From: Nakamurella deserti
GTDB lineage: Bacteria > Actinomycetota > Actinomycetes > Mycobacteriales > Nakamurellaceae
Length of the DNA stretch: 64,000 bases
Direction of reading: 5' to 3'
NCBI RefSeq assembly: GCF_003260015.1
Contig: NZ_QCXS01000002.1
Span: 1,860,001-1,924,000, forward strand
Each line of letters opens with the position of its first letter. Position 1 is the stretch's first letter. A model generated the notes under the pieces. The model searched no databases. It was not told the origin of the DNA and saw only the letters and a program-made list of their open reading frames with translations. The position numbers and the translations under genes are program-made. Of this stretch, positions 20,687-29,808 are shown piece after piece.

Positions 20687-22531
20687 TCACACGCCCGTCT
20701 CGAACAGGGGCCTGATGCCGCGGGCGGCTTCGATCTCGGAGTTGCCGAGACCGGCGGCGACCATCGGCCAGACCTGGGCGTCCTTGCCGACGGTGAAGTC
20801 GATGACCACCGGGCGGTCGTTGATCGCCATCGCCTGGTGGATCACCTTGTCCACGTCCTCCTTGGACTCGCAGCGCAGCCCGACACAGCCGTAGGCCTCG
20901 GCGAGCATCTTGAAGTCCGGGATGCGCAACTTGTGGGTGTTGAGATCGGTGTTGGAGTAGCGCTCGCCGTAGAACAGCGTCTGCCACTGGCGCACCATGC
21001 CGAGGTTGCCGTTGTTGATGACGGCGATCTTGACCGGGATGCCCTCGATCGCGCAGGTGGCGAGTTCCTGGTTGGTCATCTGGAAGCAGCCGTCGCCGTC
21101 GACGGCCCACACCACGGCGTCCGGGCGGGCGACCTTGGCCCCCATGGCGGCGGGCACCGCGTAGCCCATCGTGCCCAGACCGCCGGAGTTGAGCCAGGTG
21201 CGCGGGTTCTCGTACTTGATGAAGTGGGCCGACCACATCTGGTGCTGGCCCACGCCGGAGCAGTACACGGCGTCCGGCCCGGCGATCTCGCCGAGCCGCT
21301 CGATGACGTACTGCGGGGCCAGGGTGCCGTCCTCGGGCTCGTCGAATCCGAGCGGGAAGGTCGCGCGCAGGTCGTCGAGCTCGGCCCACCAGGCGGTCAG
21401 ATCGGCGACCACACCGGATTTCTGCTCGGCCTGCACGGCGGCGATGAGCTCCACGATGACGTCGCGGGCGTCACCGACGATCGGCACGTCGGCGATGCGG
21501 TTCTTGGAGATCTCCGCCGGGTCGATGTCGGCGTGGATCACCTTGGCCAGCGGTGCGAACGAGGCGAGCGCCCCGGTGACCCGGTCGTCGAACCTGGCCC
21601 CCAGCGCGATGATCAGGTCCGCCCGCTGCAGGCCGGCGACCGCGGCCACCGTGCCGTGCATGCCGGGCATCCCGAGGTGCTGCTCGTGTGAATCGGGGAA
21701 CGCCCCCAGCGCCATCAGGGTGGTGACGACGGGGATCCCGGTGACCTCGGCCAGTTCACGCAGTTCCGCGCAGGCCGAGGCCTTGATGACCCCGCCTCCC
21801 ACGTAGAGCACCGGGCGGCGGGCGCTGGCGATCAGCTTGGCCGCGGCGGCGATCTGACCACCGTGCGGTCGGACCGCGGGCCGGTAGCCGGGGAGGGCGA
21901 TGTCCTGCGGCCAGCTGAAGGTGGTGCTGGCCTGCAGGACATCCTTGGGGATGTCCACGAGCACCGGGCCGGGACGACCGGTCGATGCGATGTGGAACGC
22001 CTGGGCCAGGATCCGCGGGATCTCCGCCGGATCGGTGACCAGGAAGTTGTGCTTGGTGACCGGCATCGTGATGCCGCAGATGTCGGCCTCCTGGAAGGCG
22101 TCGGTGCCGATCGAGCCGCGCGGCACCTGACCGGTGATGGCGACGATCGGGACCGAGTCCATGTTGGCGTCGGCCAGCGGGGTGACCAGGTTGGTGGCCC
22201 CCGGGCCGGAGGTGGCGATGCAGACGCCGACGCGGCCGTTGGCCTGGGCGTAGCCCGTCGCGGCGTGGCCGGCACCCTGCTCGTGGCGGACGAGGATGTG
22301 GCGGACCTTCACCGAGTCGAGCAGCGGGTCGTAGAGCGGCAGCACCGCACCACCCGGGATGCCGAACGCGACCTCGACACCGAGTTCCTCGAGGGATCGC
22401 ACCACGGACTGCGCCCCGGTGACCTGCTCGACGACGGGGGCTGCGGGCGCGCTGGGAGCGGGTGCCGGGCGGGGTGCGACCGCGGTGTTCCCCGTCGCGG
22501 GGACGACCGGCCCTGGTCGGCTGTGCGTCAT
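20687..22531 (-). CDS. ilvB: Acetolactate synthase, large catalytic subunit
   Basis: IlvB condenses two pyruvates, or pyruvate and 2-oxobutyrate, using thiamine diphosphate, FAD and magnesium. The 614-residue protein shows the ThDP-activating glutamate in [10 protein letters not shown], the quinone-like [15 protein letters not shown] loop, and the ThDP/Mg motif [15 protein letters not shown] ending in NN. An Ala/Pro-rich N-terminus of about 35 residues precedes the fold. Expression is predicted to be attenuated: a promoter, a nine-residue leader peptide rich in branched-chain residues and a terminator with a T-run lie at 22661-22799, upstream of the ATG at 22531. Confidence 0.97.
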   Translation of the reverse strand: MTHSRPGPVVPATGNTAVAPRPAPAPSAPAAPVVEQVTGAQSVVRSLEELGVEVAFGIPGGAVLPLYDPLLDSVKVRHILVRHEQGAGHAATGYAQANGRVGVCIATSGPGATNLVTPLADANMDSVPIVAITGQVPRGSIGTDAFQEADICGITMPVTKHNFLVTDPAEIPRILAQAFHIASTGRPGPVLVDIPKDVLQASTTFSWPQDIALPGYRPAVRPHGGQIAAAAKLIASARRPVLYVGGGVIKASACAELRELAEVTGIPVVTTLMALGAFPDSHEQHLGMPGMHGTVAAVAGLQRADLIIALGARFDDRVTGALASFAPLAKVIHADIDPAEISKNRIADVPIVGDARDVIVELIAAVQAEQKSGVVADLTAWWAELDDLRATFPLGFDEPEDGTLAPQYVIERLGEIAGPDAVYCSGVGQHQMWSAHFIKYENPRTWLNSGGLGTMGYAVPAAMGAKVARPDAVVWAVDGDGCFQMTNQELATCAIEGIPVKIAVINNGNLGMVRQWQTLFYGERYSNTDLNTHKLRIPDFKMLAEAYGCVGLRCESKEDVDKVIHQAMAINDRPVVIDFTVGKDAQVWPMVAAGLGNSEIEAARGIRPLFETGV

Positions 22532-22660
22532 GATGCCTTCTTCGAGACTTCGCGTGCCCGGGCGGAACCGCTGGACCGCGGTCCGGGCACTTGGTGGAAC
22601 TACTGACTTCTCGTGGTCCCGGTGCTCCAGGGGTCACCTGGCGACCGGAATCCGGGCAAT

Positions 22661-22705
22661 AAAAAACCCCCTGCCACCGATGAGGTGGACGAGAGGGTGG
22701 CGCGC
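22661..22705 (-). terminator. ilvB attenuator terminator
   Basis: On the minus strand a CCACC-GGTGG stem (with outer CCCT-AGGG pairing) runs into GGGGGTTTTTTATT. A six-T tract after a hairpin is rare in this genome, where other terminators lack it, which points to a regulatory terminator. It lies between the leader peptide and ilvB. Confidence 0.8.
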
Positions 22706-22732
22706 CGTCGCGGAGTGGTTCGCGGGGGCGCG

Positions 22733-22762
22733 CTAGATGATTACGAGGAGCAGGTTGTGCAC
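22733..22762 (-). CDS. ilvL: ilvB leader peptide MHNLLLVII
   Basis: A GTG at 22762 opens a nine-codon frame, MHNLLLVII, ending in TAG at 22733. Six of nine residues are Leu, Val or Ile, the end products controlling the ilvBNC genes behind it. The -10 TACAGT ends seven bases upstream, so the message probably begins at the GTG itself and the peptide is translated without a ribosome site. In classical attenuation, ribosome stalling at Leu/Val/Ile codons when charged tRNA is scarce would prevent formation of the terminator at 22661-22705. Branched-chain leader peptides before ilvB are known in corynebacteria and Streptomyces; this one is identified here by sequence only. Confidence 0.82.
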   Translation of the reverse strand: MHNLLLVII

Positions 22763-22769
22763 GGAAACC

Positions 22770-22799
22770 ACTGTAGGGGTCGGCGCCGTCAGGTGTCAA
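22770..22799 (-). promoter_or_regulatory. Promoter of the ilvB leader
   Basis: On the minus strand a perfect TTGACA (22799-22794) is followed after 18 bases by TACAGT (22775-22770). The expected start site is at the GTG of the leader peptide (22762). Confidence 0.8.
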
Positions 22800-22870
22800 A
22801 AGGCCACGCGGTGGCGCCCGCGGCCCGTCCTACCGCCCGGCGGCCGTCTCCTGCCAGGCAAGATGGAGCC

Positions 22871-23554
22871 ATGCCCGCACCCGACAAGGCCGTCTTCCGA
22901 CTCCCGACGAGTGCACTGTTCATCCCGCTCGGCCTGTTCGTCTTCGCCACGCCGCTCGCCGCGGCCAGCGTGTGGACGCTCCCGCTCTATCTGTTGCCCC
23001 TGTACGGGCTGCTGTGGGTGCTGATCACCCGTACCGTCGCCGACGACCGGACGATCGAGGCGCACCTGCCGCTGCGGACCCGGCGGATCCCGTGGGCGGA
23101 CCTGGACGGCTTCGAGTTCCAGGGGCCGCGGTGGGCCATCGCGGTGACCCAGGAGGGCAGGCGTATCCGGCTGCCGATGGTGCGACCGCGTGACCTGCGC
23201 CGACTGGCCGAGGTCAGCGGCGGCCGGCTGTACCTCGGGGAGGACGCCGCCGCCCGGGCCGAGGAGGCCGCGGACGCCTCGTCGGCGAGCACGTCGCTGA
23301 AGGCGGGCGCGGCTGCGGCGGCCGACACCGGCAGCTCACCGGCCACGCCCCCGGTGGACGCCGTGGATCCGCAGGACCCGCAGACGGTGCCCGGTGGTCC
23401 CGTCGACGCCCGGCCCGAGTCCGCCGACGCGGCGACGGACGGCTCGTCCGGCTCTTCCGGCACGGTCGCCGACGCGGGTCCGGCCGGGCCCACGGCGGCC
23501 GCGCACGCCGCGAGCAGCGACGACGCCGGTCGGCGGGCCCCGCGGGCGGAGTAA
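22871..23554 (+). CDS. PH-domain membrane-associated protein (CFP6-like)
   Basis: The 227-residue protein starts [17 protein letters not shown] and has one or two membrane-spanning segments (residues ~12-50) followed by a bacterial PH domain (residues ~55-115; [20 protein letters not shown] and [11 protein letters not shown]). After residue ~125 it is a long Ala/Asp/Pro/Ser-rich tail likely to be disordered. A PH-domain protein next to ilvB recalls mycobacterial CFP6 (Rv3004). Function unknown. It diverges from ilvB, and the ilvB leader promoter lies just left of it. The ATG at 22871 is the first in-frame methionine with a reasonable family alignment. Confidence 0.82.
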   Translation: MPAPDKAVFRLPTSALFIPLGLFVFATPLAAASVWTLPLYLLPLYGLLWVLITRTVADDRTIEAHLPLRTRRIPWADLDGFEFQGPRWAIAVTQEGRRIRLPMVRPRDLRRLAEVSGGRLYLGEDAAARAEEAADASSASTSLKAGAAAAADTGSSPATPPVDAVDPQDPQTVPGGPVDARPESADAATDGSSGSSGTVADAGPAGPTAAAHAASSDDAGRRAPRAE

Positions 23555-23700
23555 CCTGCTGGGCAGACATCGTGCGTGCGCCCCAACGGGCGCCGTGCCG
23601 TGTCCGGACCCTGACGAGCACCGCACCCCGTGTCCCGCCCGGCCCCGGACCGTCGCCGTCCGCTCCACCCGCTCGTCGCTCGTTCTGTTCAGGAGTCCCC

Positions 23701-25575
23701 ATGCCAGCCCTTCGTTCCCGGACCTCCACCCACGGCCGCAACATGGCCGGTGCCCGCGCCCTCTGGCGTGCGACCGGCATGGGCGACAACGACTTCGGCA
23801 AACCCATCGTCGCGATCGCGAACTCCTACACGCAGTTCGTGCCGGGCCACGTGCACCTCAAGGACATGGGCGACCTGGTCGCCGGCGCGATCCGGGAGGC
23901 CGGCGCGGTCTCCAAGGAGTTCAACACCATCGCCGTCGACGACGGCATCGCGATGGGCCACGGCGGCATGCTCTACTCGCTGCCGTCCCGCGAGCTGATC
24001 GCCGACTCCGTCGAGTACATGGTCAACGCGCACTGCGCCGACGCCCTGGTCTGCATCTCCAACTGCGACAAGATCACCCCCGGCATGCTGATGGCCGCGC
24101 TGCGGCTCAACATCCCGGTCGTGTTCGTGTCCGGTGGCCCGATGGAAGCCGGCAAGGCGGTCATCGCCGACGGCGTCGCCTACACCCCGACCAACCTCAT
24201 CACCGCGATCAACGCCTCCGCCGCCGAGGCCGTCTCCGACGAGTCTCTGGCCGCCGTCGAGCGGTCCGCCTGCCCGACCTGCGGCTCGTGCTCGGGCATG
24301 TTCACCGCCAATTCGATGAACTGCCTCACCGAGGCGCTCGGGCTGTCGCTGCCCGGCAACGGCTCCACGCTGGCTACCCACGTCGCCCGCAAGGACCTGT
24401 TCCTGCGGGCCGGCACCACCGTCGTGGAGCTCGCGAAGCGGTACTACGACGACGACGACGAGTCGGTGCTGCCGCGCAACATCGCCAACCGGGCCGCCTT
24501 CGCCAACGCGATGACGCTGGACGTCGCGATGGGCGGCTCGACCAACACGGTGCTGCACATCCTGGCCGCCGCGATCGAGGGCGACACCCACTTCACGCTG
24601 CCCGACATCGACGCCATCTCCAAGCAGGTCCCCTGCCTGTCGAAGGTGGCTCCCAACCACCCCGACTACCACATGGAGGACGTGCACCGGGCGGGCGGCA
24701 TCCCCGCGCTGCTGGGTGAGCTCAACCGCGCCGGGCTGCTCGACACCTCCGTCCACTCCGTGCACTCGCCCGACCTGCAGTCGTGGCTGGACGAGTGGGA
24801 CGTCCGCGGTGGCAAGGCGTCCGAGCGGGCGTTGGAGCTGTTCCATGCCGCCCCCGGCGGCGTCCGGACCGTGGAGGCGTTCTCCACCGCCAACCGCTGG
24901 GACACCCTCGACGTCGACGCCGAGGGCGGCTGCATCCGCGACCACGCCCACGCCTACACCGTCGACGGCGGGCTCGCGGTGCTGCACGGCAACATCGCCG
25001 AGGACGGCTGCGTGGTGAAGACGGCCGGCTTCGACGAGTCGCTCTTCCACTTCGCCGGCACCGCCATCGTCTTCGAGTCCCAGGAGGACGCCGTCGACGG
25101 CATCCTCGGCAAAAAGGTCAAGCCGGGCCACGTGGTGGTCATCCGCTACGAGGGCCCTACCGGTGGGCCGGGCATGCAGGAGATGCTCTACCCGACCTCG
25201 TTCATCAAGGGCATGGGGCTGGGCAAGGTCTGCGCACTGATCACCGACGGCCGGTTCTCCGGCGGCTCGAGTGGGGTGTCGGTGGGCCACATCTCGCCGG
25301 AGGCCGCACGCGGCGGTTCGATCGGCCTGATCGAGGACGGCGACGAGATCGTCATCGACATCCACTCGCGCGCCCTGCACCTGAACGTCCCGGACGACGT
25401 GCTGGCCGAGCGCCGCGCGAAGATGGACGCCTCGGAGAACCCGTGGCAGCCCAAGAACCGGGAGCGCTTCGTGTCCCAGGCGTTGCGTGCGTACGCACAC
25501 ATGGCGACCTCGGCCTCGACCGGCGCGGTCCGGGTGGTCCCGACCTCGTGGGCGCCGGAGAACCCGGCCGGCTGA
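23701..25575 (+). CDS. ilvD: Dihydroxy-acid dehydratase
   Basis: IlvD dehydrates dihydroxy acids to the 2-oxo acid precursors of valine and isoleucine. The 624-residue enzyme carries the iron-sulfur cysteines in SNCDKITPG and [17 protein letters not shown], and the metal-binding carbamylated-lysine region in this family. ATG 23701 has AGGAG six bases upstream; a longer frame reaches back to 23572 but without that support. It is a single gene separate from ilvBNC, followed by a strong hairpin. Confidence 0.97.
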   Translation: MPALRSRTSTHGRNMAGARALWRATGMGDNDFGKPIVAIANSYTQFVPGHVHLKDMGDLVAGAIREAGAVSKEFNTIAVDDGIAMGHGGMLYSLPSRELIADSVEYMVNAHCADALVCISNCDKITPGMLMAALRLNIPVVFVSGGPMEAGKAVIADGVAYTPTNLITAINASAAEAVSDESLAAVERSACPTCGSCSGMFTANSMNCLTEALGLSLPGNGSTLATHVARKDLFLRAGTTVVELAKRYYDDDDESVLPRNIANRAAFANAMTLDVAMGGSTNTVLHILAAAIEGDTHFTLPDIDAISKQVPCLSKVAPNHPDYHMEDVHRAGGIPALLGELNRAGLLDTSVHSVHSPDLQSWLDEWDVRGGKASERALELFHAAPGGVRTVEAFSTANRWDTLDVDAEGGCIRDHAHAYTVDGGLAVLHGNIAEDGCVVKTAGFDESLFHFAGTAIVFESQEDAVDGILGKKVKPGHVVVIRYEGPTGGPGMQEMLYPTSFIKGMGLGKVCALITDGRFSGGSSGVSVGHISPEAARGGSIGLIEDGDEIVIDIHSRALHLNVPDDVLAERRAKMDASENPWQPKNRERFVSQALRAYAHMATSASTGAVRVVPTSWAPENPAG

Positions 25576-25581
25576 GCTCCC

Positions 25582-25616
25582 GCCGGCGGGCCGGTCCCCG
25601 TGGCCGGCCCGCCGGC
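25582..25616 (+). terminator. Terminator after ilvD
   Basis: A perfect 13-bp stem, 25582-25594 with 25604-25616, starts six bases past the ilvD stop. There is no T-run. Confidence 0.8.
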
Positions 25617-25708
25617 ACCGGTGCACATCCTGCCCAGGCGGGACGGTCGGTGGTGTCGTAGCGTCCGGACCGGACCTTCCCGGGTCCGACCCACCGCCGG
25701 AGGCACCC

Positions 25709-26791
25709 GTGACGACCGTCGACAACCCCGCACCCGCTGCCCGCACCGCCGAGGACGTCGCCGGGCAGGTCCTGACGGCGACGCTCGGTGCGTTCACGAC
25801 GCTGAGCATCTACGTCGGAGAACGGATGGGGCTCTACCGGGCACTGCGGGACGGGCCGGCCACGCCCGAGGAGCTCGCCGACCGGGCCGGCATCGATGCC
25901 CGCTACGCCCGCGAGTGGCTGGAGATGCAGGCCGTCGACGGATATCTCGACGTGATCGACGGTCCGCCCCGGCGCTTCTCGATGTCCGACGCGGTCGCCG
26001 AGGTGATGACGGACGGCGACAGCCTGAACCACCTCGGCCCGCTCCCCCGGCTCGTCGCGGCCGCGGCCTCGCATCTGCCGGAGCTGCAGCAGGCCTACCG
26101 GACCGGCGGCGGCGTGAGCTGGGACGACTTCGGCGACGACGCCCGCCAGTCGCAGGAGGCCCTGAACCGCCCGTGGCTGGACGCCGCGATGCCGGCGGCA
26201 CTCGCCGGGATCCCGGAGCTGGACGCGGTGCTGTCCCGCCCGGGCGCCAGGGTCGCCGACGTCGGCTCGGGCGCGGGCTGGTCGTCGATCGGGCTGGCGC
26301 GGACCCACCCCGGCCTGACCGTGCGCGGGTACGACGTGGACGGGCCCTCGGTCGAGTCCGCCCGGGCCAACGCCGCGGCGGCCGGTGTGGGCGACCGGGT
26401 CGCGTTCGTCGTGGCCGACGCCGACCGGCTCGCCGCCGACGGCCCCTTCGACGTCATCCTGGCGTGCGAGTGCCTGCACGACATGTCCCGTCCTGTCGAC
26501 GTGCTGCGGGCGGCCCGGGCCGGTCTGGCGCCCGACGGCGTCATGATCGTGATGGACGAGGCGGTCGCCGACAGCTTCGCCGCACCCGCCGGTGACATCG
26601 AGCGCCTGATGTACGGATTCAGCATGTTCATCTGCCTGCCCGACGGGCGGTCGAGCGTGCCCTCGGCCGCCACGGGTGCGGTGATCCGCCGACCGATCCT
26701 GGAGAAGTACGCGCTCGCAGCGGGTTTCAGCGCGGTCGAGGTGCTGCCGATCGAGCCGTTCAACACCTGGCGGTTCTACCGGTTGAGCTGA
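25709..26791 (+). CDS. SAM-dependent methyltransferase with winged-helix N-terminus (Rv2258c-like)
   Basis: The 360-residue product has an N-terminal winged-helix region (residues ~15-95, ATPEELADRAGIDARYAREW) and a class I methyltransferase fold with motif I VADVGSGAG at ~182-190, then AFVVADADRLAADGPFDVIL. This layout matches the Rv2258c family of actinobacterial methyltransferases; substrate unknown. GTG 25709 has GGAGG seven bases upstream. It stands alone between the ilvD terminator and a tandem-repeat patch. Confidence 0.88.
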   Translation: MTTVDNPAPAARTAEDVAGQVLTATLGAFTTLSIYVGERMGLYRALRDGPATPEELADRAGIDARYAREWLEMQAVDGYLDVIDGPPRRFSMSDAVAEVMTDGDSLNHLGPLPRLVAAAASHLPELQQAYRTGGGVSWDDFGDDARQSQEALNRPWLDAAMPAALAGIPELDAVLSRPGARVADVGSGAGWSSIGLARTHPGLTVRGYDVDGPSVESARANAAAAGVGDRVAFVVADADRLAADGPFDVILACECLHDMSRPVDVLRAARAGLAPDGVMIVMDEAVADSFAAPAGDIERLMYGFSMFICLPDGRSSVPSAATGAVIRRPILEKYALAAGFSAVEVLPIEPFNTWRFYRLS

Positions 26792-26802
26792 CCGGACGCG
26801 GA

Positions 26803-27030
26803 GGCACGACCACGGCGTACGTTCCCGCGACGCGCGTTCCCGCGACGCACGTGCCCGAGACGTGGTGTCGCAGCGCGCGTTACCGCGGCGCGCTCTCCCG
26901 CCGCACGGCCCCGCGACGTGGTGTCTCGGCGCACGTTCCCGGCGCGCGATCCCGCGCAGCACGGTCCCGCGACGTGGTGTCGCGGCGCACGTTCCCGGCG
27001 CGCGTTCCCGCGCCGCACGGTCCCGCGGGG
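26803..27030. repeat. Degenerate 56-bp tandem repeats
   Basis: GACGTGGTGTC begins copies at 26859, 26915 and 26971, exactly 56 bases apart, each followed by related CGCACGTTCCCGGCGCGC and CGCACGGTCCCGCG blocks. A weaker copy precedes them from about 26803 and a fragment follows to about 27030. The patch is extremely GC-rich, rich in CGCG, and lies between two converging genes. Arms such as GCGCGC and CGCACG...CGTGGTG allow hairpins. No spacers of CRISPR type are present. Confidence 0.85.
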
Positions 27031-27062
27031 ACCAGCCACCGGCGGCCGACCGCGCGCCGGCG

Positions 27063-27350
27063 TCAGACCTTCGTCGAGCGCCCGTAGCGCTCGGACAGCA
27101 GCAGCACGAGGACCGCGCCGACGACCGCTCCGACGAGGCCCCACGGCTGGATCACGCGGTCGTACTCGGCGGGGGTGAACACGAACCACATCAGGAACCC
27201 GCCCAGGACGGACCCGGCGACACCCAGCAGTGCGGTGCGCCCCAGGCTCATCCGGCGCCGGCCGGGAAGCACCGACCGCGCGATCGCGCCCACGATCAGT
27301 CCGATGACGAGCATCATCACCAGCAGTACGACGAAGTGCAGCGGTTGCAC
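27063..27350 (-). CDS. GlsB/YeaQ/YmgE-family stress membrane protein
   Basis: The 95-residue protein has three hydrophobic helices and the family pattern GLIVGAIARSVLPGRR followed by LGVAGSVLGGFL. These transglycosylase-associated small membrane proteins are linked to general stress responses; their mechanism is unknown. The GTG at 27350 is preceded by GGGAGG. It converges with the methyltransferase gene across the 56-bp repeats. Confidence 0.87.
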   Translation of the reverse strand: MQPLHFVVLLVMMLVIGLIVGAIARSVLPGRRRMSLGRTALLGVAGSVLGGFLMWFVFTPAEYDRVIQPWGLVGAVVGAVLVLLLSERYGRSTKV

Positions 27351-27771
27351 GGAACCTCCCGGGAGTGGGCGCGTCGGTCGACGGCGTGGACCATCGTCCC
27401 CGTCCGGGTGCACCCGGCGTCAGGGCCGGATGGCGGAGGACCCAGGTCGGGGTGGCGGAATCCCGCCACCCTTCCGGGGGGCCGGAGCGCCCCGTCGGCG
27501 ACCCGGCGCCCCGCGGCGCTGCACCGGCGGGTCTTGCCGGCCGCTCTCGCCGGTGCTGTTTTCCGGTCGAGCCCTGTACGGGCGATCACGCCGGAGGTGC
27601 GGCGAACCACCGGCCCGCCCGGCACTCGTGCCGCAGATGTCGTCGACCTCCGAGACCTTCGCGCTGTCATCGCATCTCGGCGGCGCACTCTGCTCCGGAT
27701 CGTCTCGACGTCCACCCGCCGCTGCGCGTCCGCGGATCTCCGCGCCTCCTCCACGCCGAGGAGCAACAGCC
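27351..27771. other. Gene-poor region before the VOC gene
   Basis: About 420 bases without a supported gene. A 9-bp perfect hairpin (27460-27468 with 27473-27481, loop AATC) is visible. The stretch should hold promoters for the leftward stress protein and the rightward VOC gene, but no clear elements were recognised. Confidence 0.45.
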
Positions 27772-28147
27772 GTGCCTGCCCGCTTCAACCACACGATCAT
27801 CGTCTCCGCCGACCGCGACGGGTCCGCCCGGTTCAACCAGGAGTTGGTGGAGATCCCCGGGGCGCCGTCCTGGGGACCGTTCGTCAACCTCCGGCTCGCC
27901 GACGGTGTCCTGCTGCAGTTCGCCGAGCCGCCGGTCGAGATCCAGTTCCAGCACGACGCCTTCCTGGTCGACGACGACCTGTTCGACCGGGCCCTCGCCA
28001 GGCTCCGGGACCGCGGGATCGCGCACTGGGCGGATCCACAGCTGCAGCGCGCGGGCGAGATCAACACCGAGCACGGCGGCCGCGGCGTCTATTTCTTCAG
28101 ACCCGTCCGGGCACGGGCTGGAGATGATCACCCGGCCCTACCTGTAG
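27772..28147 (+). pseudogene. Glyoxalase/VOC-family gene with an apparent single-base frameshift
   Basis: From GTG 27772 (GAGGAG eight bases upstream) a typical small VOC protein reads ARFNHTIIVSADRDGSARF, GPFVNLRLADGVLLQFAEP, FLVDDDLFDRALARL and INTEHGGRGVYFF. The expected ending DPSGHGLEMITRPYL is present but in the next frame, running to TAG at 28145-28147. One extra base near 28099 explains this. Without the shift the frame runs on to 28824 as nonsense across an antisense gene. VOC proteins bind a metal and act in lyase, dioxygenase or resistance reactions; the last beta-strand with the metal-ligand glutamate (GLEM) is what the shift removes. It is a real mutation or a sequencing error. 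Confidence 0.75.
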
Positions 28148-28793
28148 GCGCGGCGATCGACGCGGCCAGTGCCGCGGTCGCCGACCGGGACCAGGTGCCC
28201 ATCCGGAACATCATGGCGTGGCCGCCGCCCCGGACCGTGTCGGCCCGGACGGCGACGCCGGCCGCGCGTGCCCCGGACAGGAAGACGGCGGTGGTGGTGG
28301 CCGGCAGCTCGCGGTCGCGGCTGCCCTGGACGACGCGGAGTGCACGTCCGGTCAACGGTCCGACCGGATCCCCGGCCGGCAGCCACGGCGCGAGACCCAC
28401 GACCGCGGCGACGTCACCGGAGCCCGCCACGCGGACCGCGACGCGCGCCCCCATCGAGTGTCCGAGCAGGGCCACCGGCACCCCGGGGTGCCGGGAGCCG
28501 ATGAGCCGCAGAGCCCACTCCGCGTCCGCGACGGCGTCCCGGCCGTCCCCGTCCCACCCCGTCCAGGCGTTGCGCAGCAGGTACACCGCCACCGGCCCAC
28601 GGTCGGCGGGCCAGCGACGGGCGACCGCCCGCGCGAGCAGCCGGCACCGCAGCACCTGCGGCAGCCAGCCGCGACACCGTGCGGTGCCGCGCTCCGGGCC
28701 GCCGTGCAGGACGAGGACGACGCACGCCGGCGGCCCGACGGTCCGGGCCCGGACGACGCTCAGGGCCGCCCCGGCGACCGACCGCACGGTCAC
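28128..28793 (-). CDS. Small alpha/beta hydrolase
   Basis: The 221-residue product has the alpha/beta-hydrolase nucleophile elbow GHSMGARVA near residue 113, an oxyanion-type VLVLHGGPERG near the start, and a likely catalytic His in RGGGHAMMF. Substrate unknown. The start is GTG at 28793, 24 bases after the dehydrogenase gene, so they probably form one unit. Its 3' end overlaps the VOC gene by 20 bases in convergent orientation. Confidence 0.8.
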   Translation of the reverse strand: MTVRSVAGAALSVVRARTVGPPACVVLVLHGGPERGTARCRGWLPQVLRCRLLARAVARRWPADRGPVAVYLLRNAWTGWDGDGRDAVADAEWALRLIGSRHPGVPVALLGHSMGARVAVRVAGSGDVAAVVGLAPWLPAGDPVGPLTGRALRVVQGSRDRELPATTTAVFLSGARAAGVAVRADTVRGGGHAMMFRMGTWSRSATAALAASIAAPTGRAG

Positions 28794-28817
28794 CGGCCGC
28801 CCACGACCCGGCAGTCG

Positions 28818-29732
28818 TCAGTAACCGGCACCGCTGACCACGTTCTGCAGTTCCTCGCCGGACACGTAGCGCTGCAACTGGGCACGGACCACCGCGGCCG
28901 CGCGGTCGGCGGCACCCGACGTCGAGCCACCGATGTGCGGGGTGATGAAGACCCCGGGTGCCTCCCACAGCGGATGGCCCGCGGGGAGCGGTTCCGGCTC
29001 GGTGACGTCCAGAGCGGCCCGCAGCCGCCCGGAACGGAGCTCGGACACCAACGCGTCGGTGTCCACCACCTTGCCGCGGGCGGCGTTGACCAGCACGGCA
29101 CCGTCGGGCATCGCCGCGAGGAACGCGGCGTCCACCAGCCCGGTGGTCGCCTCGGTGAGCGGCACCATGACGACGACGACGTCGTGGTGGGGCAGCAGCT
29201 CGGGCAACGTGTCGATCGCGCGGACGCCGTCCCGGGCGGTGCGCGCGACCGTCGTCACGCTCACCCCGAACGCCTCGAGCCGGGTACGCACCTCGCTTCC
29301 CAGATCGCCCGCACCGAGCACGAGAGCCGAACGACCGGCGAGCATGTCGGTGGAATGCTGGGTCCAGCGCCGCTCGGCCTGCGCGAGCACGAAGCCCGGG
29401 AACTCACGCAGTACCGCGATCAGGGCGCCCACGGCCCACTCGGCGGTCGCCTTGCCGTGCGCCCCCCGGGCGGTGGCCATCGTGACACCGGCCGGTACCG
29501 ACCCGGTCCACGCCTCGGCACCGGCGGTGGCCAGCTGCAGCAGCTTGAGGTTCGTCAGGTTCGCGAGCACGTCGGTCGCCGGACCGTCGGCCAGGAACCG
29601 GGGCACGTAGACCTCCACCCGGGCCAGCACGTCGGCGGGCTGCGCGCCGCTGAGGATGGTCAGGCCGGGCACCTCCCCGACCAGGCGGGCGACGGTGGGG
29701 TCCTCGAGCAGGGCGACGGGGGTGTCGGGCAC
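28818..29732 (-). CDS. D-isomer-specific 2-hydroxyacid dehydrogenase
   Basis: The 304-residue NAD-dependent dehydrogenase has the Rossmann GAGDLG motif near residue 140, the substrate Arg in NAARGKVVD, the Glu of the EPEPLPAGHPLWE loop and the catalytic His in ITPHIGGST. Relatives reduce glyoxylate, hydroxypyruvate or similar acids; the substrate is not predictable. GTG 29732 sits six bases after a minus-strand TAACCT -10, so the mRNA is probably leaderless. It diverges from the lipoprotein gene. Confidence 0.88.
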   Translation of the reverse strand: MPDTPVALLEDPTVARLVGEVPGLTILSGAQPADVLARVEVYVPRFLADGPATDVLANLTNLKLLQLATAGAEAWTGSVPAGVTMATARGAHGKATAEWAVGALIAVLREFPGFVLAQAERRWTQHSTDMLAGRSALVLGAGDLGSEVRTRLEAFGVSVTTVARTARDGVRAIDTLPELLPHHDVVVVMVPLTEATTGLVDAAFLAAMPDGAVLVNAARGKVVDTDALVSELRSGRLRAALDVTEPEPLPAGHPLWEAPGVFITPHIGGSTSGAADRAAAVVRAQLQRYVSGEELQNVVSGAGY

Positions 29733-29738
29733 CGGTCC

Positions 29739-29801
29739 AGGTTAGTGGCGGCGACGGTGCGGGACGGAGCCGGGCGGCCGGGGACGCCGGACACGTAGCG
29801 T
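29739..29801. promoter_or_regulatory. Two divergent leaderless promoters
   Basis: Minus strand: TAACCT across 29744-29739, six bases before the dehydrogenase GTG. Plus strand: TAGCGT at 29796-29801, seven bases before the lipoprotein GTG at 29809. No good -35 elements were recognised. Confidence 0.55.
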
Positions 29802-29808
29802 GGAGCAG

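Noticed and set aside
23572-23700. ilvD start at 23572
   Set aside because: The 43 extra residues are Pro/Arg-rich and non-conserved, and the AGGAG lies before 23701.
23689-25809. 706-codon frame on the minus strand opposite ilvD
   Set aside because: Antisense shadow of a highly conserved gene, no ribosome site and biased composition.
26803-27030. CRISPR-like array
   Set aside because: The 56-bp units abut without unique spacers and differ gradually; no cas genes nearby.
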